A stretch of DNA of 6,440 nt, from contig WFQS01000340.1 in assembly GCA_015486915.1 (NCBI GenBank), positions 1 through 6,440 of the forward strand, given 5' to 3'. The stretch is from Desulfobacteraceae bacterium. GTDB taxonomy: Bacteria; Desulfobacterota; Desulfobacteria; Desulfobacterales; Desulfobacteraceae. A program made the translations under genes and the position numbers. Numbering within the stretch: position 1 is the stretch's first letter; each line of letters begins with the position of its first letter. The notes below the pieces were generated by a model. That model was not told the origin of the DNA and ran no database searches. It was given only the letters and a program-made list of their open reading frames with translations. Of the stretch, positions 6,436 through 6,440 are shown piece after piece.

Positions 6436-6440
6436 GACAA

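Noticed and set aside
6300..6440. 46-codon open stretch on the - strand reaching the window edge
   Set aside because: It has no family motif, and its DNA is dominated by nested inverted repeats, so a non-coding repeat is a better explanation than a partial gene.

Overview
The window reads as a chromosomal segment from a strictly anaerobic, moderately AT-rich bacterium. A sulfate-reducing Desulfobacterales-type deltaproteobacterium is the best guess. This is inferred from the gene content (oxygen-sensitive class III ribonucleotide reductase, a stand-alone LUD protein, a DUF166 protein) and is not proven by any marker gene. No rRNA, tRNA, CRISPR array or complete mobile element is visible.

Region 1 (1-4181) is a co-directional + strand cluster. 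It holds nrdD (anaerobic ribonucleoside-triphosphate reductase, glycyl radical enzyme), then an NrdG-type radical SAM activase 19 nt later, then alr (alanine racemase) 33 nt after that. NrdD and its activase form one functional unit: the activase cleaves S-adenosylmethionine to place the radical on the C-terminal glycine of NrdD (Gly671 here), and NrdD then makes dNTPs without oxygen. Alr supplies D-alanine for peptidoglycan and is probably only co-transcribed. The first 157 bases hold a possible promoter and a short open frame of uncertain meaning.

Region 2 (4182-4561) is a 380-base non-coding gap. It contains a possible alr terminator, a perfect 14-bp palindrome, a 13-bp-paired interrupted hairpin and a second AT-rich hairpin, all ahead of the next operon. 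It may be a structured leader or operator region.

Region 3 (4562-5889) is a tight two-gene + strand operon: a LUD-domain (LutC/YkgG-like, DUF162) protein with a C-terminal five-cysteine motif, then a DUF166 protein with four striking cysteines, 2 nt apart. Neither has an assigned reaction that I know of. This pair is the most interesting uncharacterised unit in the window.

Region 4 (5890-6440) has a weak bidirectional terminator, then a convergent acylphosphatase gene on the - strand. Upstream of that gene lies an 82-base segment with nested inverted repeats that may be one copy of a dispersed repeat.
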